DNA from: Acidobacteriota bacterium
Lineage (GTDB): Bacteria > Acidobacteriota > Blastocatellia > Pyrinomonadales > Pyrinomonadaceae
Length of the DNA: 59,690 nt
Assembly: GCA_019239425.1 (NCBI GenBank)
Contig: JAFAZX010000061.1
Coordinates: forward strand, 1 to 59,690
Reading direction: 5' to 3'
In this document: piece after piece, positions 14,299 through 23,942 of the stretch
Numbering within the stretch: position 1 is the stretch's first letter
Layout: the number at the start of each line of letters is the position of its first letter
Notes under the pieces: generated by a model
Database searches by the model: none
Seen by the model: only the letters and a program-made list of their open reading frames with translations
What the model was told of the DNA's origin: nothing
Made by a program: the position numbers and the translations under genes

Positions 14299-16941
14299 GC
14301 TCCGCAGGGCGATCATCGGGTCTACTTTCGTGGCGCGGCGCGCGGGCAGGAACGACGCCAGCAGCCCCACGAGGATGATCACGCCCGAGACGCTGCCGTA
14401 GGTCAGAAAGTCGGTCGCCGTCACCCCGTAGAGAAGGCTCTCCATCAGGCGCGTCAGGGCGTAGGCCCCGGCCATGCCGACGCCGACGCCGACGAGCGTC
14501 AGCGCGAGCCCCTGCCCGAGCACCAACCGCAGGACGTCCCGCGCCCTCGCGCCGAGCGCGATGCGGATGCCGAGTTCGCGCCGGCGCAGCATGACCGAGT
14601 AGTTCATCACGCCGTAGACGCCCACCGCCGCCAGCGCCAGCGCCAGCCCCGCGAAGGCCATCAGCAGCGTCATGTTGAAGCGACGCCCCGAGAGCGACTC
14701 CGTCAACACCTGCTCCATCGTCCGCACGCTGCTGATCGCCTGCTCCCTGTCCACCGCGTAGACGGCCTTGGAGAGCGGGTTGACGAAGCCCTGCGGGTCG
14801 GAGGAGGTGCGCGCGACGAAAGTTATCCACGGCCTCGGCGCCTGCCGGAACGGCAGGTACATGGTCGCGCCCCCCTCGTCGTCGAGGCCGTTCGACTTCA
14901 CGTCGCCCACGACGCCGACTACCTCGCGCGGCCCGAGCTTCTCGTGGAACGAGGCCGTCAGGCGCTTACCCAGAGGGTTCTCGCCCGGCCAGAAGCGGCG
15001 CGCCATCGCCTCGCTGATGATGACGACCTGGGGCGCGCCCTCTCGGTCGCGGTCTTCGAACGCGCGGCCCTGCTTTAAGGGGACGCCCATCGCCTTGAAG
15101 TAGTCCGTGCTGACGTAGCGCGTCTGCGCCAGCGGCTGCTCGGAGACGGGCGGGGCGGGGCGGCCTTCGACGGTGAAGGGCTGCTTCGACCCGCCGCCCG
15201 TCAGGGGGATGGTCGTGGTCGAGCCCGCGGCGACGACGCCCGGCAGCGCGCGTATCTGCTCCAGCACGCGGTCGTGGAAGGCAAGCACCTGCTGGGGCTC
15301 CGAGTAACGCGTGGAGGGCAGGCCGACGCTTAGCGTCAGGGCGTTGCTCACGTCGAAACCCGGGTCGACGTTCTGCAGCTTCCAGAAGCTGCGGATCATG
15401 AGCCCGGCCCCGACCAAAAGGATGAGCGACAGCGCCACCTCGCAGACGACGAGCGCCTTGCGCGTGCGCTGCCTCACGGAGCCGGCGGCGGAGCGACCCG
15501 TGCCCTGCTTTAAGGTCTCTGCGAGTTCGTTCTTCGAGAACTGCAAGGCGGGCGCGACCCCCGCCAGGACGCCTGCGGCGAGCGAGACCAGGAGCGTGAA
15601 GCCGAGCGCCCACGCGTCCACGCCGACCTCCGCCGAGTTGGGCAGGCTGCCGGCGCTCAGCCGCACGAGCAGACGCCCTCCCCAGCCGGCGAGCAGGAGG
15701 CCGAGCAGGCCGCCCACGACGGCGAGCAGGACGCTCTCGCACAGCAGCTGCCTGACGATGCGGCCGCGCGTGGCCCCGAGCGCGATGCGGAGCGCGATCT
15801 CCTTCCGGCGGTTCGCGCCCCGCGCCAGCATCAGGTTGGCGACGTTGGCGCAGGCGATCAGCAGCACGAAGCCCACGGCGCTGAAGAGCACCAGAAGCGC
15901 CGGGCGCACGTCGCCTACTAAATCCTCCTGAAGCGGGATGACGACCGCGCCCCAGCCCTTGTTGGCCTCAGGGTACTGCTGCTCCAGCCTGCTTGAGATG
16001 GTGCTCATCTCGGCCCTCGCCTGTTCGAGCGAAGCGCCTTGCTTCAGCCGGGCGACGACGAGGTAGTCGTGGATCGACCTCGTCTGCCTCTCCTCGGCGT
16101 CCCACGCCAGCGGTACCCACAGCTCGGCCTCGGCGGGAAACTCGAAGCCAGCCGGCATGACGCCGACGACGTTGTAGGGCCGGCTGTTGAGCGTCACCGT
16201 CTGGCCGATGACGTTAGGGTTGGCGCCGAACGCGCGCTGCCAAAGCCCGTGGCCGAGGACGACCACCTGCTCGCGCCCCGGCTGCTCCTCATCCTGAGAG
16301 AAGGTGCGCCCCCTCGCCGCCTGCGTGCGCAGGACCGAGAAGAAGTCGGGCGAGACGGCCGCGCCCGTGACGGGGACGGGGTCGCCGCCCGCGCTCAGGC
16401 TGAGGCCGGCGTAGCCGTAGGCGGCCATCTGCTCGAAGGCGCGGCTCTGCTCCTTCCAGTCGAGGTAGTTCGCCGGCGACACGGAGAACCTCTTCGTGCC
16501 GGGGAAGCTCTCCTGCGGCGGGGTGTGCCAGACCGCCACGACGCGCTCAGACTCGGGGTACGGCAGCGGCCGGAGCAGGATGCCGTTGACGACGCTGAAG
16601 ATGGCGGCGTTGGCGCCGATGCCGAGCGCGAGCGAGAGCACGGCCACGATGGTGAAGGCCGGGCTTTTGACCAGCGTCCGCGCGCCGTAGCGCATGTCCT
16701 GCCACACGGTTCCCAACAAGTGTCCCACCCTGACCTCCCTGACCTTCTCTTTGACCTGATCCATCCCGCCCAGCTCTAACAGCGCCGCGCGCCGCGCCTC
16801 TCCGGGCCTCAGCCCCGCCGCGATCTTGGCCTCGACCAGCAGCTCCAGGTACGCGTCCAGCTCCTCCGCGAGGTCTCGGTCGACAAGCTCACGGTGGAGC
16901 AGGTTGCGCCGGAGGCTGTCGAGGCGTGGGATGAGCGGCAT
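14293..16941 (-). CDS. ADOP-type ABC transporter permease (MacB/FtsX-like)
   Basis: An 882-residue permease of the acidobacterial duplicated orphan permease type. It has an N-terminal helical regulatory segment (DLAEELDAYLELLVE) and then two copies of the MacB-periplasmic core/FtsX unit. The first has a helix at about 100 (FTIVAVLSLALGIGANAAIFS), a large extracytoplasmic domain and three helices at about 365-470. The second begins at about 500 (KALVVCEVALSLILLVGAG) and ends with three helices. The family probably exports substrates or drives periplasmic machinery with a separate ATPase; no ATPase gene is adjacent. It is preceded by a PadR regulator 11 bp upstream, the usual partner. Substrate is unknown. 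Confidence 0.85.
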   Translation of the reverse strand: MPLIPRLDSLRRNLLHRELVDRDLAEELDAYLELLVEAKIAAGLRPGEARRAALLELGGMDQVKEKVREVRVGHLLGTVWQDMRYGARTLVKSPAFTIVAVLSLALGIGANAAIFSVVNGILLRPLPYPESERVVAVWHTPPQESFPGTKRFSVSPANYLDWKEQSRAFEQMAAYGYAGLSLSAGGDPVPVTGAAVSPDFFSVLRTQAARGRTFSQDEEQPGREQVVVLGHGLWQRAFGANPNVIGQTVTLNSRPYNVVGVMPAGFEFPAEAELWVPLAWDAEERQTRSIHDYLVVARLKQGASLEQARAEMSTISSRLEQQYPEANKGWGAVVIPLQEDLVGDVRPALLVLFSAVGFVLLIACANVANLMLARGANRRKEIALRIALGATRGRIVRQLLCESVLLAVVGGLLGLLLAGWGGRLLVRLSAGSLPNSAEVGVDAWALGFTLLVSLAAGVLAGVAPALQFSKNELAETLKQGTGRSAAGSVRQRTRKALVVCEVALSLILLVGAGLMIRSFWKLQNVDPGFDVSNALTLSVGLPSTRYSEPQQVLAFHDRVLEQIRALPGVVAAGSTTTIPLTGGGSKQPFTVEGRPAPPVSEQPLAQTRYVSTDYFKAMGVPLKQGRAFEDRDREGAPQVVIISEAMARRFWPGENPLGKRLTASFHEKLGPREVVGVVGDVKSNGLDDEGGATMYLPFRQAPRPWITFVARTSSDPQGFVNPLSKAVYAVDREQAISSVRTMEQVLTESLSGRRFNMTLLMAFAGLALALAAVGVYGVMNYSVMLRRRELGIRIALGARARDVLRLVLGQGLALTLVGVGVGMAGAYALTRLMESLLYGVTATDFLTYGSVSGVIILVGLLASFLPARRATKVDPMIALRSE

Positions 16942-16952
16942 CGTTAATACTC

Positions 16953-17285
16953 TTAAGTGGCCTTGAGGGCGCTCGTGATGGCGACCGAAATCCGCCGCCA
17001 GTCTTCGGTCTCGGCGTCGAGCTGGCGCAGGCCCGCCTTCGTGAGCCGGTAGTACTTGGCGCGGCGGTTGTTCTCCGACTCGCCCCAGGACGACTCCAGC
17101 CAGCCCGCCTCCTCCATCCGGTGCAGCGCCGGGAAGAGCGAGCCGGGCTTGACCTGGAAGGCCCCCTTCGTGATCTGTTCGATGCGGCCCGAGACGCCCA
17201 GCCCGTGCAGCGGCCCCAGCGCCAGCGCCTTCAGCACCAGCAGGTGGAGCGTCCCCTGTAAGAGGTCGATTTTCTTTCCCGGCAC
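16953..17285 (-). CDS. PadR family transcriptional regulator
   Basis: A 110-residue winged-helix regulator. It has LLQGTLHLLVLKALALGPLHG, then GSLFPALHRMEEAGWLES and the wing ENNRRAKYYRLTKAG. It starts at a GTG codon (17283-17285) preceded by GGAGGG, and is followed 11 bp later by the ADOP permease gene, so the two form an operon. PadR proteins repress their own operon and release it on ligand binding. A near-consensus promoter lies just upstream. Identification is firm; the ligand is unknown. Confidence 0.9.
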   Translation of the reverse strand: MPGKKIDLLQGTLHLLVLKALALGPLHGLGVSGRIEQITKGAFQVKPGSLFPALHRMEEAGWLESSWGESENNRRAKYYRLTKAGLRQLDAETEDWRRISVAITSALKAT

Positions 17286-17315
17286 GGCACCCTCCTATAG
17301 ACGTTCTGTAGGGAA

Positions 17316-17344
17316 TTGATAAACCTTCTCGTATAGAATGTCAA
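17316..17344 (-). promoter_or_regulatory. Probable sigma-70 promoter of the padR-permease operon
   Basis: On the minus strand TTGACA (17339-17344) is followed after 17 bp by TATCAA (17316-17321). It lies 31 bp upstream of the GTG start. TATAGA occurs on both sides, which could be part of an operator. Confidence 0.55.
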
Positions 17345-17377
17345 TAGGACGCCGACTCTCAATACGGCGGGGAGGCC

Positions 17378-17614
17378 TTAAGGTTCCGCCGAACTGGTAA
17401 GGAAGCCGACGGCCCGCGCTACGCCGGCGGAATGCCGCGGGAGACGGTCTACCCTTCGCACAACACGCGGGAGCTTCTGAGGCACGCCGTGGAGGCCCCG
17501 CGGCGCATTCACGAGCGCCCACGCAAAGACATAGACGGCCGTGCCGGCGGCGGCCAGGACGAAGACCGCGCCCTCGACCCAACCGGGCGCTTCGAGTAAG
17601 GTGGCGGTTCTCAC
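17378..17614 (-). CDS. Possible small membrane protein, unknown function
   Basis: A 78-residue frame from a GTG at 17614 with no good ribosome site. One hydrophobic helix is predicted at about 14-35 (EGAVFVLAAAGTAVYVFAWAL), followed by an Arg-rich tail. It resembles in general layout the small membrane protein at 14024-14260 but shares no clear sequence. The 500-bp interval would otherwise be empty. Coding is uncertain; it may be a spurious GC-rich frame. Confidence 0.35.
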   Translation of the reverse strand: MRTATLLEAPGWVEGAVFVLAAAGTAVYVFAWALVNAPRGLHGVPQKLPRVVRRVDRLPRHSAGVARAVGFLTSSAEP

Positions 17615-17832
17615 GCCACACGCCTCAAACGGCCCCGGAGCGCCGAGGCCGTTTTCGCTCTCTCCCGAGTAACGTTATGCGGGTAATGCGTGAGGGAAGA
17701 TATTACCGGAGGGGCGGGGTGTCAGCGATTCGATGCCGGGACGGTGATAGAATCCCCGCGCTTGGCCTCGGGGGCCGGAAGGGGGGCAGGCCGCCCCTGA
17801 TTAATCACTTACCGGATAAACGGAGATCGCGT

Positions 17833-18417
17833 ATGGGCAGAGGTCGTTTGGAGGCGTTCAGCGACGGTGTGCTCGCCATCATCATCACGGTCATGGTGCT
17901 GGAACTGAAGGTGCCCCACGGAACCGACCTGGCGGCGCTCGGCCCGCTCGTCCCCGTCTTCCTGAGCTACGTGCTCAGCTTTATCTACGTCGGCATCTAC
18001 TGGAACAACCACCACCACCTGCTCCACACGGTACAGCAGGTCAACGGCCGCATCCTGTGGGCCAACCTGCATCTGCTGTTCTGGCTCTCGCTCATCCCTT
18101 TCGTCACCGGCTGGATGGGTGAGAATCACTTCGCCGCCTGGCCCGTCGCCCTCTACGGCGTGGTGCTGCTGTCCGCGGCGATAGCCTATTTCATCCTGGC
18201 CCGCGTCCTCATCTCTCACCACGGGCGGGATTCGGCCCTGGCGAAGGCGCTGGGCGGGGACTTCAAAGGCAAGGTGTCGGTGGTCTTTTACGCCGCGGCG
18301 ATCCCGCTCTCCTTCGTGAGCCCGTGGCTGGCCAGCGGCCTGTACGTCCTGGTCGCGGTCATGTGGCTCATCCCCGACCGCCGCATCGAGCGGGCGCTGT
18401 CCGGGGCGGCCACATAA
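17833..18417 (+). CDS. TMEM175-like (DUF1211) membrane protein, putative potassium channel
   Basis: A protein of 194 residues with six predicted helices. The first begins with the family motif RLEAFSDGVLAIIITVMVLEL, in which FSD lines the pore of bacterial TMEM175 channels. Later segments include LLFWLSLIPFVTGWMG and the paired Asn/His residues of GIYWNNHHHLLH. The ATG at 17833 has GGAG upstream; the longer frame from 17677 lacks family sequence. Bacterial homologues conduct potassium with weak selectivity. Transcribed alone, convergent with the hydrolase gene 41 bp downstream. Confidence 0.85.
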   Translation: MGRGRLEAFSDGVLAIIITVMVLELKVPHGTDLAALGPLVPVFLSYVLSFIYVGIYWNNHHHLLHTVQQVNGRILWANLHLLFWLSLIPFVTGWMGENHFAAWPVALYGVVLLSAAIAYFILARVLISHHGRDSALAKALGGDFKGKVSVVFYAAAIPLSFVSPWLASGLYVLVAVMWLIPDRRIERALSGAAT

Positions 18418-18457
18418 CCTGACGCCGCCTATCACCCGCCGCGCGAGGCGTGTGGAT

Positions 18458-20470
18458 TTACGGGCCGGCTTCCGGCGTAAACCATGCGAACTCCTTCGTG
18501 TCGGGCTCGGTCTCGGAATAGTTTGGGTTGGTGTCGGAGAAGTGGAGGTTCTTCACGCCGACGCGAACCTTGCCCGGCGTCGTCATGTCGAACTCGACCG
18601 CGCTCAGCCCGACGGCGTTCTCGCCGAAGGTCTGATAGACGAACGTGTCGCCGTCCCACATGTGTAAGCTGACCTCGCGCCGGTCGGGGCCGACGACGAG
18701 CTTCAGGCGGCGGGAGCTGCCGGGCTCGTCCCCTTCGTCGAGCTTAATCTCGATGGGGCCGTAGTACTCGTGTGTGAACTTGCCGCAGTACTCCTTGAGT
18801 CCCCTCTTCGGGTCGGAAACCCACGTGCCGTAACCCATGTCCTTCGGGACGGGGAGGGCCGAGTTCATCATCTGGGCGGCGCGGGCGAGCCAGGACTCCA
18901 GCGTCTGCCCGTTCGGAAGCTCCCCGCCTACAAGGTAGTCGCCGAAGGCCCAGCAGACGGCCTCCGGCACGCCGACCGGCTCCCCGTTGGTGAGGGCGAT
19001 GATGCCGACGCCGAGGGCGGGCCAGAGTTGGACACAGGTGGACGCGCCTTTGAGGAACGCGCCGGAGTGGCCGAGGTCGCCGTTGAGACTCACGTTCCAC
19101 CCCAGGCCGAACTTGCTGTCCGTACTCCTGTAGCGCGAGTGCGTCCGGGCGAGCGCCTCGGCGTTCACGACCTGTCGGCCTTCGAACACGCCCCCGTTCA
19201 ACTGGAGCTGCATCCACTTCGCCAGGTCGGCGACGCACGAGCGGACTCCGCCCGCGGGAGACTGCGCGTCGGGGTTGCGCGGCGTCGCGGGGGCCAGCCA
19301 TTCCCGCTGACCCGGGTAGCGCGAGAAGCGTTGATGTTCGACCGCGCAGTTGGGGTCGCCTTTGAAATGCTCGTAGCTCGAACTGGTGCGCGTCATGCCG
19401 AGGCGCTGGTAGAGCCGCTCGGAGGCCAAATCCTCCCACGAGGTCTGCCTGCCCGAGCGCTTCGAGTAGGCCATCGCCGCGGCGACCGCCGCGGCCGTGA
19501 AGCCGAAGTTCGTGTAACGATCCACAGTCCTCGGCGGCGAGACCGGCAGGTAGCGCAGTTGGTGCAGCACGGCGCCGCGGTCGTTGCCGATGTCTTCGAG
19601 CAGGTCGCCGGCGTGGTCTGGGAGGCCGCCGCAGTGTGCCAGCATGTCCGCGACCCTCACCGTCTGCGGCTGTGAAGGCTCGGGCGTGCGCAGCTCGAAG
19701 TCGGGGAAGTGTTGCGAGACGAGGTCGTCCCAGCCGAGCACGCCGTCGCCCACGACCGCGGCGACGACCGTCGAGGTGATCGGCTTGGAAACCGACGCGA
19801 GCTGGAACACGGTGTTCGCGTCGACGGCCGCCTTGCCCGCGGCGTCGCGGACGCCGTAGCCGCGGAGGATGGTCGGGTGCCCGTCGCAGACGACGGCGAC
19901 AGCCATGCCCGGCACGCCGGTCGCTTCGAGCGCCAGTTCCGGGCAGTGGTGCTCTTCGAAAAACTTCTTCGTCAGGCTCTCGAAGAACGTCTGCACGTAG
20001 ACGCCCGGCGCGACCGCATGGAACAGCACCGTGCCGTCCGTCCACCCGTAATAGTTCTTCGGCGCGAGGTCGTAATAGTACCGGGGGTAACCCGGCTGGT
20101 CGGCCGGCACGCCGTGCTCGTAGACCGGAACCACGGGGCAGCCGGGCGAGGCCCCTTCGTTGAAACCCCAGAACAGGGGCTCCGTGCCGACGGGTTCGTA
20201 GGCGCCCTCTTTCTCCGCGTTCAGGGACAGCTTGTAGTACGTGTTGCCGTCGGCCTGCCGGCTCTTGAGGTAGACGGGCACGGCGCCGGCGGTCGCGGCG
20301 GCCGCGCCGAAGAAGGCGGGCCACGTCGTCCCTCGATACTCCTTGTCGTCGATCACGCGTTCGCGCGAGTAGAGGTATCGATCCGGGGGCACCTGGTCGG
20401 AGTCGGTCGTGCGGTGCCCGTAGATGACGCACAATCTGGCGTCAGATGTCGCCTCGTTTTTCATCGTCAT
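18458..20470 (-). CDS. Serine beta-lactamase-family hydrolase with N-terminal extra domain
   Basis: A 670-residue protein. Residues 180-530 form a class C beta-lactamase/esterase-like domain with Ser226-V-S-Lys229, Tyr319-T-Asn321 and His468-Ser-Gly470, the usual catalytic set. The C-terminal 120 residues look like the beta-rich tail seen in such hydrolases. The first 170 residues are unusual: repeated VPVY, YYKLSLNAEKEG, GTEPLFWGFNEG and GTVLFHAV resemble the DUF5648 repeat found in secreted proteins. No signal peptide is visible, which is odd for this domain set. It probably cleaves an ester or peptide; drug resistance is not implied. It stands alone. Confidence 0.75.
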   Translation of the reverse strand: MTMKNEATSDARLCVIYGHRTTDSDQVPPDRYLYSRERVIDDKEYRGTTWPAFFGAAAATAGAVPVYLKSRQADGNTYYKLSLNAEKEGAYEPVGTEPLFWGFNEGASPGCPVVPVYEHGVPADQPGYPRYYYDLAPKNYYGWTDGTVLFHAVAPGVYVQTFFESLTKKFFEEHHCPELALEATGVPGMAVAVVCDGHPTILRGYGVRDAAGKAAVDANTVFQLASVSKPITSTVVAAVVGDGVLGWDDLVSQHFPDFELRTPEPSQPQTVRVADMLAHCGGLPDHAGDLLEDIGNDRGAVLHQLRYLPVSPPRTVDRYTNFGFTAAAVAAAMAYSKRSGRQTSWEDLASERLYQRLGMTRTSSSYEHFKGDPNCAVEHQRFSRYPGQREWLAPATPRNPDAQSPAGGVRSCVADLAKWMQLQLNGGVFEGRQVVNAEALARTHSRYRSTDSKFGLGWNVSLNGDLGHSGAFLKGASTCVQLWPALGVGIIALTNGEPVGVPEAVCWAFGDYLVGGELPNGQTLESWLARAAQMMNSALPVPKDMGYGTWVSDPKRGLKEYCGKFTHEYYGPIEIKLDEGDEPGSSRRLKLVVGPDRREVSLHMWDGDTFVYQTFGENAVGLSAVEFDMTTPGKVRVGVKNLHFSDTNPNYSETEPDTKEFAWFTPEAGP

Positions 20471-20692
20471 GTTGATGCCGCCGGTGAAGAGCTTGGTTAG
20501 AACGCCTGTGTGCGCGAGAGCGAAGGGACAGGCGCGGGAACGATATGCCCGAACGGGCTAGCTGTCAATGGGGAATGGTAAGGTTTCGGACGCTATACGG
20601 CTGCCCGGCGGCAGCGCCAATAGTCCGCCTGCAAAGCCCGTCGGGTCGGTGAAGTCGACCGGAGCGCCCTTGACGGAGGCAGGCCGCGGCGC

Positions 20693-23677
20693 TCATCTGG
20701 TTCCCACGGCGGCGGCGGCCGGCTCGTAAATCTCCAGCTCGATGATGCTGAGCGTGCCCTTAGCCCCCGCCTTGTCGGCGGAGGATTTGGGGTCGGGTTT
20801 GCCCGGCACCTCGATAATCTGTCCGAAGGCGTCGCGGTTGCTCGCGCTGCCCGTCAACTCTATCTTGAGGCTGCGCCCGGCGGCGGGCGGGAAACCGATA
20901 GTCACGTAACCGAGGCTGCGCGGCGTGCTGCCCTCGAAGACGACGCGGTCGTCGACGAGGACGCGGACGGGGTAGGACTGCGTCCGCCAGCCCTTCAGCT
21001 TCAAGACCACCTCGCCCACGGTCGCCTCCCGGCCGAAGTCGTACCTGACCCAGGCGTTCGCCAGCCTCCCGTCGCTCGCCCACTCGGTCGTCTCGTCGTC
21101 GTCGAAGCTGGCCGAGACCTTCTCGGCGTTCGCGCCCGCCTCCGCGCGCGCCACCTTCACCGGACGGCGCGTGACGACGTACGAAGGCCCCGAAGGTGTC
21201 GGGCCGCGCCCGAGGTAAGAGGTCAAACCTTCACCCGGCAGCGCGGGCGACAGGCCGCCGTCGGCCGCCGCGGGGCGCGAGACGATGACGACCGAGGCCG
21301 GCTTGAGCCCCGCGGCCGTCGCGGACACGACGACCTTGCCTGCCCTCGTCGTCGAGCGGATGATGACGCGGTTGACGCCGTTCTCGACCGGCAGGGATTT
21401 CGAGAGGATGTAGTTGTCCGGCCCCTGCGCGATGCCGCCGCGCCACTCGCCCGGCCCCGTGAGTGTGAAGTCGACGAGATTCAAAGCCGTCGGGCAGCGG
21501 TTCCCCTTCGCGTCCACGACCTCGACGTCCACGAGCGCCACGTCCGCCCCGTCGGCCCGCAGGCCGCGCGGCCCCGCGTGTGTCGTCAACCTCAACGCGA
21601 CGGGCTCGCCCGCCGTGGTCTTCGAGTCTTCGGTCACCCTCTTCCCTTCACGGTCGTAGCCGACGGCGCGAATCGTGCCCGGCTGCCACTCGACATCCTT
21701 GAAGGTGTAGAGGAAGCGGCTCGACTGCTCGCCGAACCCCAAAGACTTGCCGTTGACGAACAGCTCGACCTTGTCGGCGCTTGAGACGACGTAGACCGGC
21801 TTCTTCGTCCCCGGCCGGTAGTTCCAGTGGCCGACGATGTGCGCGTGGGCCTTCTCCACGTCCACCCAGCCGTCCCACATCACCCGGTGCGCGTAGTAGC
21901 CGTCCTTCGGCAGGCGCACGGCGTCCACCTCGCCGCTGCGCCGGTAGTTCTCCGCCCCGCGGTGGTGCGTGTTCGAATCCGAGAAGACGATGTTCACGCC
22001 GCCCGAACTCACGCGCGCGCCGGTGCCGGGCCGCTCCCTCCAGTAGTCGTACCAGCGCACCACGTTCTCGACGGCGTGCGAGTCCTGGTTGCGGTTGTAG
22101 GCCGAAGCATCCTGCCCCTGGTGCAGCGGGCCGTCGCCGTCCTTGTGAAAGGGCGGCGAGAACTCGTCCCAGTACTTCCTCAGGGCCTCGTCGCGCGAGT
22201 ACTCCATCGCCCACATCGGTACCCGCGCGCTCTTGTTGATGTAGAGCATCTCGCCGCCGTACTCCGCGACACGACTGTCCAGCATCTCGCGCGAGCCCGA
22301 GGCGCGGCCGCCGTGCGGGTCGTACTCGTCCCTGACGGCCTTCATCTGTGACATGTGCTCTTCGCTGATGCCCTCGTTGCCCGACTCGTAGAAGACGATG
22401 GAGGGGTTGTTGCGGTTGTAGATGACCGAGTCGCGCATCACCTCGACGCGCTGCCCCCAGCGCCTGCCTTCGACGTCCTTCTCGGAGTCGCCCGCCGGCA
22501 TCGCCTCCATCAGCCCGACGCGGTCGCAAGACTCCACGTCCTGCTTCCACGGCGTGACGTGCATCCAGCGCACGAGGTTCGCGCCCGACTCGACCATCAG
22601 GCGGTTGCTGTAGTCGCTCACCCACGCGGGCACCGAAGGGCCGAGCGCCGGCCACTCGTTCGTCGAGCGCTGCGCGTAGCCGTGCACCTGGATGACGCGG
22701 TCGTTGAGCTTCACCATCCCGTCCGCGAACTCCGTCTTGCGGAAGCCCGTCCGCGTCGTGACCGCGTCGACCGCCTTCCCCGCGACCTTCAAGCTCGTCT
22801 CCACGTCGTAGAGGTAGCCGTAGCCCCAGCTCCAGAAGTTGAGGTTGCTGATCCTCGCCGACGCGCTCAAGGTCTTCGTCTCGCCCGGCGCGAGCGTGTG
22901 CGTGCCGCCGTCGAAGGTCTTGACCGCGCGCCCGTCCATCTCCTTAACGACGACTTCATAGCTGAAGGTCTTCGCCGCGCCCGTCTCGTTCCTCACCTGC
23001 GACTCGGCGGTGACGGTCGCGCCGCGGCCGGGGACGTCGAAGTCTTTGGCGTAGACGTAGACGCCCGTGGTGCCGAGGTTCGTGTAGAGCGGGAGCGTCT
23101 GGTGCAGGCGGCCGGTGACGTGGAGGAAGACGTTCTTGTTGATGCCGCCGTAGTTGGCGTAGAAGTTCCGGTCGTTCCACTGGAAGGCCGAGCCGGTCGC
23201 GCGCTCCTTGTAGTCCCACGAGTTGTCCGTCCGAACTGCCAGGACGTTCTCGCCCGGCACGAGCAGGTCGGTGACGTCGAAGCCGAAGGCCGTGATGCCG
23301 TTCTCGTGCCGGCCGACGGGCTTGCCATTCAAGTAGAACTCGCCGGCCTGCCGGATGCCCTCGAATTCGAGGAAGACCTTCATCCCTTCGGCACCGGCCG
23401 GCATCCTGAATCGCTTGCGGTACCACGCGACGCCGGTCGAGAGGTCTTTGATGTCCTTCCTGAAGGCGTCGTCCTCGTTCCAGGCGCGCGGCAGCGTCAC
23501 GTCCTTCCAGCCCGATTCGTCGAAGCCGGGCTGTTCGGCCCCCGCCGGGTCGCCGACGAAGAGCTTCCAGCCGGGGTTGAAGTTGTACTTCGCGCGCCGA
23601 CCATCCGCCGGCTCGGAGGCGAAGGTCGCCGAGGCGAACAGCAGAACCAGACAGCTCCGAATGAATTGACGTTTCAT
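20693..23677 (-). CDS. Glycoside hydrolase family 2 enzyme (beta-galactosidase-like), exported
   Basis: A 994-residue protein with a signal peptide (cleavage near ATFASEP). Its order is a sugar-binding jelly roll (residues 30-180), an immunoglobulin-like domain, a TIM barrel (about 300-600), further beta domains, and a C-terminal discoidin/F5-8-like carbohydrate-binding domain (about 840-975). The acid/base is expected in FYESGNEG at about 430. A later Glu (PMWAMEYSRDE or nearby) would be the nucleophile. Family members remove beta-linked sugars such as galactose or glucuronate. The decayed hydrolase gene lies 13 bp upstream and was once probably part of the same operon. Exact substrate is unknown. 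Confidence 0.85.
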   Translation of the reverse strand: MKRQFIRSCLVLLFASATFASEPADGRRAKYNFNPGWKLFVGDPAGAEQPGFDESGWKDVTLPRAWNEDDAFRKDIKDLSTGVAWYRKRFRMPAGAEGMKVFLEFEGIRQAGEFYLNGKPVGRHENGITAFGFDVTDLLVPGENVLAVRTDNSWDYKERATGSAFQWNDRNFYANYGGINKNVFLHVTGRLHQTLPLYTNLGTTGVYVYAKDFDVPGRGATVTAESQVRNETGAAKTFSYEVVVKEMDGRAVKTFDGGTHTLAPGETKTLSASARISNLNFWSWGYGYLYDVETSLKVAGKAVDAVTTRTGFRKTEFADGMVKLNDRVIQVHGYAQRSTNEWPALGPSVPAWVSDYSNRLMVESGANLVRWMHVTPWKQDVESCDRVGLMEAMPAGDSEKDVEGRRWGQRVEVMRDSVIYNRNNPSIVFYESGNEGISEEHMSQMKAVRDEYDPHGGRASGSREMLDSRVAEYGGEMLYINKSARVPMWAMEYSRDEALRKYWDEFSPPFHKDGDGPLHQGQDASAYNRNQDSHAVENVVRWYDYWRERPGTGARVSSGGVNIVFSDSNTHHRGAENYRRSGEVDAVRLPKDGYYAHRVMWDGWVDVEKAHAHIVGHWNYRPGTKKPVYVVSSADKVELFVNGKSLGFGEQSSRFLYTFKDVEWQPGTIRAVGYDREGKRVTEDSKTTAGEPVALRLTTHAGPRGLRADGADVALVDVEVVDAKGNRCPTALNLVDFTLTGPGEWRGGIAQGPDNYILSKSLPVENGVNRVIIRSTTRAGKVVVSATAAGLKPASVVIVSRPAAADGGLSPALPGEGLTSYLGRGPTPSGPSYVVTRRPVKVARAEAGANAEKVSASFDDDETTEWASDGRLANAWVRYDFGREATVGEVVLKLKGWRTQSYPVRVLVDDRVVFEGSTPRSLGYVTIGFPPAAGRSLKIELTGSASNRDAFGQIIEVPGKPDPKSSADKAGAKGTLSIIELEIYEPAAAAVGTR

Positions 23678-23690
23678 CGCTTTATCACAA

Positions 23691-23942
23691 TCACCGTTGA
23701 GCGCCGCGCCGCTCCTTCAGGACGCCGACCCTGTGCAGCCAGTCGAGCGCGGCCTGCGGCCAGACGCGGACGTCCTTCTCGGAGCGGAGGCCGTAGCCGT
23801 GGCCGCCCGTCGGGTAGAGCAGGAACTCGTTCGGCGCCTTCGCCTCGTCGAGCGGCGCGTGGTAGAGCCTGCAGCCCGCGACCAAGCTCTTGTCGTCCTC
23901 GGTGCTGACGATGAGTGCCGGCGGGATCCGCGCATTCAGAAT
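23691..23942 (-). pseudogene. 5'-truncated alpha/beta hydrolase (carbohydrate-esterase/dienelactone-hydrolase-like)
   Basis: The last 80 or so codons of an alpha/beta hydrolase are intact: PPALIVSTEDDKS carries the catalytic Asp, and LLYPTGGHGYGLRS carries the catalytic His. The frame then ends normally at 23691. Upstream it runs straight into the TAA stop of the DUF4407 gene, in the same frame, so everything encoding the nucleophile elbow and the N-terminal half is gone. Only a TTG at 23885 could act as a start. The family is commonly found beside sugar-degrading enzymes, and here it abuts a family 2 glycosidase gene. The breakpoint at 23942/23943 marks one edge of the neighbouring CHAT operon. 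Confidence 0.8.
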
